DNA from: Gordius sp. MW1
Taxonomy: Eukaryota; Nematomorpha; Gordioida; Gordea; Gordiidae
Direction: 5' to 3'
DNA: 64,000 nucleotides
Assembly: GCA_964036665.1 (NCBI GenBank)
Contig: OZ038527.1
Coordinates: 1,488,001-1,552,000 of the forward strand
Within the stretch, counting starts at the first letter, position 1. Each line of letters begins with the position of its first letter. Below the pieces are notes generated by a model. The model ran no database searches. It was not told where the DNA came from and saw nothing but the letters and a program-made list of their open reading frames with translations. Below are positions 57,142-64,000 of the stretch, piece after piece. Both the position numbers and the translations under genes were made by a program.

Positions 57142-60100
57142 TTTGGGGTCAATATGACCCCATAAATTCTAAGAATATATATGTGAATTAAAAATAATTT
57201 TCCATTAATAATTTTTTATGACAAAAAAGGTTGGTCAGGACAGGACAGATAGGATATTTATCCAAACGAGGGTCGGCGTGTAAATTGGATGGCAATTATT
57301 ACAATCTAAATGCTATAATAATCTCAAACTTCCCAAAATCGCTCAATTTATTTCATAAATTTAGATGCATAGGATTTTTATGGACATTTTAAAAATAATT
57401 TTCTCTATTTGAAAAGTGTGAGATGGTTGGCACTTTGAAAAAAGTCGCAGCTAAAATAGACGTATTTGCCTCTTCTAATCACAACAAAGATTCCTTTTCT
57501 TCAGCCGAGGCTCTAAAAATTTCAAAATACTCAGAAATTAACAATACTACTATATTTTTGTCCCGTTGGGACAATCACCCTAACAACCTTTGGCCCTTAA
57601 GCCTTACAACTTTTTAAAAAAATAGGGAAAAAATCTCACTGATATCCCATGATAATTGCGAATCGTTTTTTATACGACAGAAAATCAGCATAACTATCTG
57701 TAAATATAATTCATTAGCCATAGCGGAATGTTTTCCCAATATTTCGATTCTTTTTTTTAATTTATTTATCTCACCTTCACAAAATATGTAATTCTTTTTC
57801 TATAAAAATAATAAATGATTTTTCTTAAATATATTAAAATTCAGGATTTATTCGGACCTTAAAGTTTTTTCTGCATTAAAAATTGGCTAAATGGAAATAA
57901 ATTTTCTTTTTTTTTATAAATAGTATAAACACATTTAACAAGGGATAGGCGGAATTAATTAAATTTTCTTTTTTGTTGGTAAATTTTTAAAATTGAGCGA
58001 AGATTTTTTTATTTAATTTTACCTAAACAAGTATAAAACAAGAAAAAAAATTACAAAATAAAATTGTGTTTATAAGATACCTACTTTGTACGGCTAAAGG
58101 CTGATTAGATAATATGACCAGAATCAATCTCGTAATGAACCAGTAAGCTTTGGAGTTTATGAATAAGGTGAAGGTGGTGTGGTAGGTAGGAACTTTGTCT
58201 TTCATAATAATAATGAAATATAGAGGAGATTTTGGGTAAAATTGACAGATTTTTATAATAATTAGTTGGCGAGGGTTTGTCAATGATCTTCATATTTATA
58301 ACAAGGATCTAGGACATTTTAATGACCTTGGTTGGTTCTGTCGCAACGTCAGAGAAATCTTAATCCGCGTTCTTCGTTTTCGATTCATGAAATCTCTCGG
58401 CAATTTGCAAGGCGCGAGATTATAAGGCATATATTATTGATTTTGCTCTAGATCCCATCCCTCCCTTATTCCAAATGGTTATTCTATTAAAGAAAAACAA
58501 TATAATGTGAAGTTAAAAATGCTTTAAAAAGGTAAGAAAAAATGTATTAGAGAATGATTTATACCTATCAGGTGGAGAAAGATTATTGGTTTTAGGGTTT
58601 GCGAAAAAACTGGTTCTCGCTTTAAAAAGAAAAGAGTGATGAATTGTTATTATAAAATAGCATGCTTTGGAGTTTACTTTATAGGTCATAATAATGCTGG
58701 AGAAGTGATGTTAATAATAAAATTGCTTATTTTTAACGATTTTATTTTATTACCCTTTCACCCCCCCCCCCCCCGCAATATAAACTACTATGTTTTTGGG
58801 GGTAAAATATTAAAGAGCTGCTTTAATATAGTTAAATGTGGTTAAGTGATATTGCGCATGGTTTTTTCAAATAAAATTTATGAAAATTGCCTTCTAACCT
58901 GCATACGATCCCTGGAATATTGGATTCATATTGATAAAGCGTATGATTTCGGAAATTTAGTTGTTTTAATTCGTAAATTTTAAACAAGGAAAATAAAGGT
59001 TTAACAGTAAATTAATTACATTACATGCGGCGCGACTTCCTATCAAAAGTTATTATAAAGGTAATATTGGTTTTCTTGAAAAGGAATAGATAGTAGCAGT
59101 TGTTAACAGCTGTTAGAAATTATATTACATTGATTGTATCGGGCGGGGTAAGATGAGCCCTTGACTTGAATAATGCGATAGCAAGTTTAGATACAATCAA
59201 TCTAGATTAAAATAATACTAAATTAAAATTAATCAATAAATATTACTAAAAATGAAGCTGCTTAGGACTGCATTTTTGATATTGCATCCCCATATATGAG
59301 TTTTTTTTAAATTTAACTTCTTATTTTAGGGTATTTATAAAAAAGTGATAATAACTATGTAATAATAATTATAAAATATGTTTATAACTAAGGATAGTAG
59401 AAAAAGGATAGTAGAAAATTAATTAGGAAAAAAACATTAAATTAACTAAACACATGATGCAAATAGGAAGTTGATTGATCTTAATGTGAGATAAGGGGAC
59501 AAACACAACACCATAGCCCATCTCTGAGCCTTATAAAGATTGTAATAAATCCCTAGAATAATTATAATTAAAAAAATAAAGCTGACAGAAATATACAACC
59601 AAATAAGCTCTATAATTTTAGTAAGTATGTAAAAAATTTGATTTGTATCATATTATAAATAAAAGATTAATATATAAATCTTACTTAAATTCTAAAAGAT
59701 GCTTTCACCAACTTAATTTTAAACTTAATCTAGTTTTTAAGTGAATTCAAAATTGTTAAATAGTGATAGACTTTAACCGATATCAATGAAAACTACTTCC
59801 AGACCTTTTTAATTGCTATGCAATTTATGTAATATCCACTTCTGGGGTCATTTAGACCCCACATAAGCGCATTAAAATTAAATTATTAAGCTTCCAAAAA
59901 TATTTTTTACAATAGGGACACTATTCAATTGCTGTGAATCCTAATGTAATAAGGGCTTTGTATTTGTACTTACTTAGTATCCTAATTTTCGAAATTTTTT
60001 TGATTTTTGTGTATAAATAAAAAGTGAAAGGCTTTAAGGGAACTTAAAATGCTACTTTTTTAACAAAGTAGACCGATAAACTCTGATTTTCTACCAATTT

Positions 60101-60479
60101 ATGTTAAAGAATCATGCTTTTAAGCGGCGCATTTGAAGTTTGCCGCTCTCTCATAGGAATTGGGCTAAATATTGGCATATCATAAATGCATGTTCTCTAA
60201 ACAGTACATCGAGAGCGTTTGTGTGTAGCAATTAACTTTTATTGAGTTTCAGTTGTTAAAAACACAACAAAAAAATTAAACCGCTGTATTATTCATATGA
60301 AAACACTAAAAAAACACGATGATAAACATTAGAATCTAATATCTTTTTTTAGAGAAGATGATTTTAAATTTAAAAAAACGATACCTGCCAACTTTGAACT
60401 AAATAACATTGAAAAACTTTACCAATTTGCTGCTTTATGATTTACAGCAAAATTTAGGGATCGAGAAAAAAACACTTAA
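57142..60479. other. AT-rich intergenic region, no gene assigned
   Basis: 57145-57161 and 59844-59860 are GGGGTC-N5-GACCCC hairpins. 57420-57620 is a repeat shared with 37060-37230. 58085-58290 (minus) holds a hydrophobic open stretch LITRLILVIL-type ending at a strong GTAGGT donor, and 58340-58440 (minus) a higher-GC stretch with ATG, but neither could be tied to a gene. A GCTATGCAATTTATG motif is at 59813. Confidence 0.4.
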
Positions 60480-61050
60480 AGAGATTCCAACCCGTTCTAG
60501 CAGCCGGCCATCATCCTCTACATTGCCAATACAGCAAGGGGCGGCATCCTCGTCAGGCGTCATGCCACAATAAATATAATAATCGGACAATTTTTGAAGA
60601 AAGCCGGCTTTCCCATTTCAATGGAACCCACTGGCCTAAGCTCCACTGACGGCAAAAGACCCGACGGTAATCATCCCGTGGGCTCGTGGCCTAAACGCCT
60701 GCTGGGACTTCACTGCAGTGGATATATTTGCCAAATCTAACGCCTCTCCCGACCTCATCTCTTCTACTGAATACCTCAGCAATATTATTTTTGTTGGAGT
60801 AGTAGCCACGACCCTCGGTAATTTAGGTCCCAAGGGCAGCCAATTCCTTAAACAAACCTCAAAATTTATAACCTCCATCAAACACGATCCCAAAGTATTT
60901 TTCTACATCAAGCAGAAAATCACTATGGAAATTGTACAATCTAATACAATCTTAACCCATGGCTCGATGCCAACTTATTAATATAATATATTTTAGCATG
61001 TAACATACATAATTATTTGGAAATAAACTGCTATCGATAAAAAAAAAATT
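60480..61050 (+). mobile_element. Non-LTR retrotransposon 3' end with RLE domain
   Basis: Plus-strand, 5'-truncated. Frames read RHATINI, FLKKAGFPISMEPTGLSS, DGKRPDG, then after a frame change DIFAKSN, TTLGNLGPKGSQFLKQTSKF and a stop at about 60980. EP-GL...GKRPDG...W-FT-VD is the restriction-like endonuclease core seen also at 7141-7776. An A-rich tail (61040-61048) ends the insertion. Frame changes show it is dead. Confidence 0.7.
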
Positions 61051-62190
61051 ATAAAATTTAATTATCAATTGAGGAAAATGTTGAAGTTAATGGTAGCATC
61101 CAAGCATAGATTAGATAGACTGTTTAGCAACTTTAAATAAGTGTACGTCATTTTGAAATTTGCACAAATAAGAGAAGGATAAATGTGAATATATAGCATT
61201 TTAAAATATATATCATTTACAAAATTCATAAAAATTAAAAATCCTGTGATTATGTGATGCTATATAAATAAATGATTAAAAGACATTATTCGTTTCTCCA
61301 TCCTCATTAAGAATGGGCATCGAGTCCATCCGGGAATAAAAATTGGATTTAGCGATCGCAATGGCGATTGATTGTCTTAGTAGAAAGCTTTATTTATGAA
61401 CTAATGAGGGAATTAAATTCACTCTTTCTTTTTTAACAATGGGGTACACTGCACAAAGACATGGGAGTTAATTAATTTCAAAATAGTGGATTTAAGGATA
61501 GGCATTTTATTATATAAAACAATAATTTCCAGGCCTATAAATGAAAATCTTTACATTATTGCTTATCTTATTGTCCTCTAGCGTGTTTGGTTTAATGCTT
61601 AAAAAATCCATTTTATTTCAAAATAATTTCTCCAATTTAAACACAAAACAATAAAATTAATCTTTAAAACTATAGATTTACCAATTTATAAGTGACTACC
61701 CATTATTTTAGTTGCAAGGCTTCGAAAATTCACTTTGCTAGAGAATGCAGCTTAAATAACATGGCCAAGTTTTATAAAGTCAGAGGCGTAGCAATTTAAT
61801 TTTTAAATTATTTTTATAACATAACACTCAAGAATCAAATAGGCTGAATAAAAAAATTTAAAACAACTTATATAACTGTATAATTTATTGCTTAAAATTC
61901 CAAATTCCATTCCAATATGGCTTTATACTCATAATAACATTTTATTTCAGATCCAAAAAAGTGAAAGTCATTTAACTCCTCAATATTTGCCCAAAATGTC
62001 CACAAAATTACGGCCAAAATTCGAAAAAATTATTGTTTTGCCCCTCCCTAAATATTGCCCCTCCTCTGATTTCAATGCTGGCTACGCCCCTGTAAATAAA
62101 TAATTCAAATAAATTTAATATCAAATTTTTTTTTGTTTTGTTTTAATCGCACTTATTTGTCGATTAAATTTTACACACTGCAATTTTTCT
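61051..62190. other. AT-rich spacer, no gene recognised
   Basis: Contains fragments of the CATAGACTAGATAGACTG MITE (61105-61170) and the right end of a CATGGGCGTAGCC MITE (61985-62095, ending GGCTACGCCCCTG). Confidence 0.45.
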
Positions 62191-62465
62191 TAGTCTCGCG
62201 TCGTGTACCAAAATTTTTAACGCTTTCGGGAGGGATACGGTATTTTTTCAGCGCTTTCGGGTCGTGTTGGGTTGAAAATTTTTAAATGCTTCCGGGTCGG
62301 GCCAGGTTCGGGCTGAAAATTAAAAAATGCTTTCGGGTCGGGTTCGGGTTGAAAATTATAAAACGCTTTCGTGTTGGGTTGGGTACGAATTGAAAATTTA
62401 AAAAAATAATCGGGTCGGGTTGGGTTGTGGTTCGGGTCGAAAAAAAGTGACTTTGCTGTTCTCTA
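62190..62465. repeat. CGGGTCGGGTT subterminal array (hAT end)
   Basis: Five or so degenerate units of about 40 bp, each GCTTTCGGGTCGGG...GTTGAAAATT, the inverse of the array at 1560-1740. It ends AAAAAGTGACTTTGCTGTTCTCTA at 62445-62466, an approximate family terminus (TGC..TTCTCTA). The partner end was not found, so this is an isolated element end. Confidence 0.6.
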
Positions 62466-63239
62466 AATGCAGGGTTTTACGTTAAAATTTATTTATTAAA
62501 TACAGGAGCCAAAAGAATTTACAAAAATTTAATGGTAGAAAAAAGCTAGTGCCTTGAGGCTTTGACATTTTATGATCTAAGATTATTAAAAGTCTAATTG
62601 AACTCACAATCGGCCTAGTAATATAGTAGTAAAAATTGGACCAGAAAATTCAAAGACTGAACTCGTTATGAAACCTCAATATTTACCTTGTACGCTTCCG
62701 CTTGATTTTGACTAGATAGTTCCTAAAATTATAATCTTTTCTGGACACCTAGGAGGCAATGTATACGATGGAAATCAAATTTCTCATACAATATTATCGG
62801 TAATAGTTTTAATAATAACCATAAACTTTAAAATAGTTTTATCTTTACATTCAGGCTTTGTTGGTCGATTTTATTGTTATACTGAATTAGTGCAATGGTG
62901 CGTATTGAGCACATAATTATTTAAAAATTGAGTATATAGTTAGATTGTTAAATTTCAGTGTTTGAAAAAAAAGAAAAGATTAATAAAAGGGATTATCCCA
63001 AAAATCAATTAACCATTGAAAAAGTTACTCTATTTTATGCATCAACAAATTTTTTCATTAATTAACATCTCTTACCTTATTTATATTCCATTTTTTTAAA
63101 TGATAATGCCCAACATTCCACATTGCGCGAAGGTAAAATGTAGGAATAATATATTATAATATGCGAGAGAATTCTTCGATACGCGAACGCGATTACTAAA
63201 AAGGAAGATTAAAAATATGTTGTGTTAAAGTACATTAAT
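62466..63239. other. AT-rich spacer, no gene recognised
   Basis: No domain-bearing frame found on either strand. No known repeat family of this window recognised in it. Confidence 0.4.
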
Positions 63240-63425
63240 CTCATGGCACGCTTGAATTGCCAGCACAGCTGGCATTAGCACGCGTTTAACAAAGCGAGGG
63301 GGAGAGAGGGGAGAGGGGGAAGACGCGCATGGTAGACTGCGCATGGTAGGCTGCGCATAGGAGACTGCGCATGCGCAGCCACAACAGTGTTGGACCAAAA
63401 TTTCGCAGAAGCTTGATATATATTC
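63240..63425. promoter_or_regulatory. CpG-rich patch with TGCGCATGCGCA, possible promoter
   Basis: It is conspicuously GC/CpG-rich against its surroundings: ACGCGTTT, GACGCGCATGG, repeated CTGCGCATGGTAG, then TGCGCATGCGCA (63367-63378), which matches the NRF-1 consensus palindrome. It lies about 0.5 kb upstream of the coding start at 63889. Promoter role is inferred from composition and position only. Confidence 0.35.
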
Positions 63426-63888
63426 TTTTGATCACTTTCAATGTGGGGGTAGTGCAAACCACTAGTATAATATTTTGCCATAAGGACTCAGATGTGCCAT
63501 TAGGTATATGCTTATGGGGTGTCAGCTAGTTGCTATTGTCAACAACACGCTGAGTGCCATTCTGTGTTGTTATGCATAAATATCGAAGCTCGGAAGTGTA
63601 GCTTGAAAGGCACATGTGGTGATTTTATAAAAATAACACCGCTTGCTCCGTAATAAATTTAGCTAAGAAATATGACCATAGGAAAGGGATTATGAAAAAG
63701 GACCCTACACTAAGAAAGCACTTCTCATGATAGACTCTTTTAATAGTGATGTTACTAAGACTGTTTACTTTCTTTAACAGCGCTGGTCTAATAAGATGAG
63801 TTAGATAACACCACTAATGTAACATTAATTGCAAAAGTCTATAATATTTAACCCAATTGACGGTGTAGGATATTTTGAGTCATATGGA

Positions 63889-63978
63889 ATGAAGGTGTTG
63901 GTTGAGACGTCAGTTGAAAGGTATATAACTGCTCAGACAGAGAATATTAAGCCACAAATTGGAATTGTAATTGGACAG
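63889..63978 (+). CDS. First exon of a probable ODR-4-like gene (truncated by window end)
   Basis: 30 codons from ATG 63889 to a GT donor at 63979 (GTAATTTT). Reads MKVLVETSVERYIT, then PQIGIVIGQ. ODR-4 proteins, membrane-anchored ER factors needed for receptor trafficking and for UFSP2 localisation, begin with a similar V-E-x-x-V-x-x-Y-L...IGLLIGQ stretch. The match is short, so the name is tentative. An MPN-fold protein of another kind is possible. Codon use is clearly coding-like, and the frame is open upstream of the ATG for about 16 codons. The rest lies outside the window. Confidence 0.45.
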
Positions 63979-64000
63979 GTAATTTTACCTTGCAATTGTG

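Noticed and set aside
58085..58290. Hydrophobic minus-strand stretch with strong GTAGGT donor as first exon of the Ly6 gene
   Set aside because: It ends in phase 2 whereas the Ly6 exon needs phase 1 or an own start. It may belong to another gene.
1..64000. tRNA or rRNA genes
   Set aside because: No stretch with convincing A/B boxes or rRNA core sequence was noticed. A covariance-model scan would be decisive.

Overview
The window is strongly AT-rich, intron-bearing, transposon-packed animal DNA. Host genes have canonical GT-AG introns, two of them only 39 and 43 nt long. Gene content (a two-RRM spliceosomal SNF-type protein, a Golgi sulfotransferase, a Ly6/LU GPI protein, single IGFBP-domain secreted proteins) indicates an invertebrate metazoan. 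An arthropod such as a copepod or arachnid would fit, but the sequence alone does not settle this.

Layout. (1) About 0.9-44.5 kb holds a decayed cluster of minus-strand genes for small cysteine-rich IGFBP-domain proteins. Six loci are visible: A 928-5773, B 12236-12869, C 20524-21088, E 34293-34409, D 41316-41866 and F 43627-44460. A, C and D are one subtype, B and E another, and the spacers are shared, so a two-gene unit appears to have been duplicated. Only C keeps all visible exons open. (2) The cluster is blown apart by nested mobile elements, many datable by exact target-site duplications (TSDs) or by intact empty sites in the sister copy. They include a 4.27 kb hAT-like element inside a coding exon of A (TSD gttgttga), a 3.2 kb non-LTR retrotransposon (13-bp TSD), Ty3/Gypsy pieces with complementary deletions in head-to-head arrangement (22.66-28.9 kb), two copies of a hairpin-ended element filled with CCAAT-box repeats (14.6-16.5 and 31.4-33.2 kb), and a MITE that received a foldback element and a hAT element (37.7-40.6 kb). 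(3) About 48-57 kb is the host-gene island: SNF/U1A-U2B'' homologue (+, five exons), carbohydrate sulfotransferase (-, four exons) and a Ly6/LU GPI-anchored protein (-, two exons). (4) 57-64 kb is mostly non-coding, with a retrotransposon tail at 60.5 kb and, at the right edge, a CpG-rich promoter-like patch and the probable first exon of an ODR-4-like gene (+).

The three island genes act in unrelated processes (splicing, proteoglycan sulfation, cell-surface signalling), and there is no operon logic. The dominant theme is repeated insertion into a tandem gene family. Six hAT dimerisation-domain remnants occur, most inside elements whose ends carry different short GC-rich repeat arrays.
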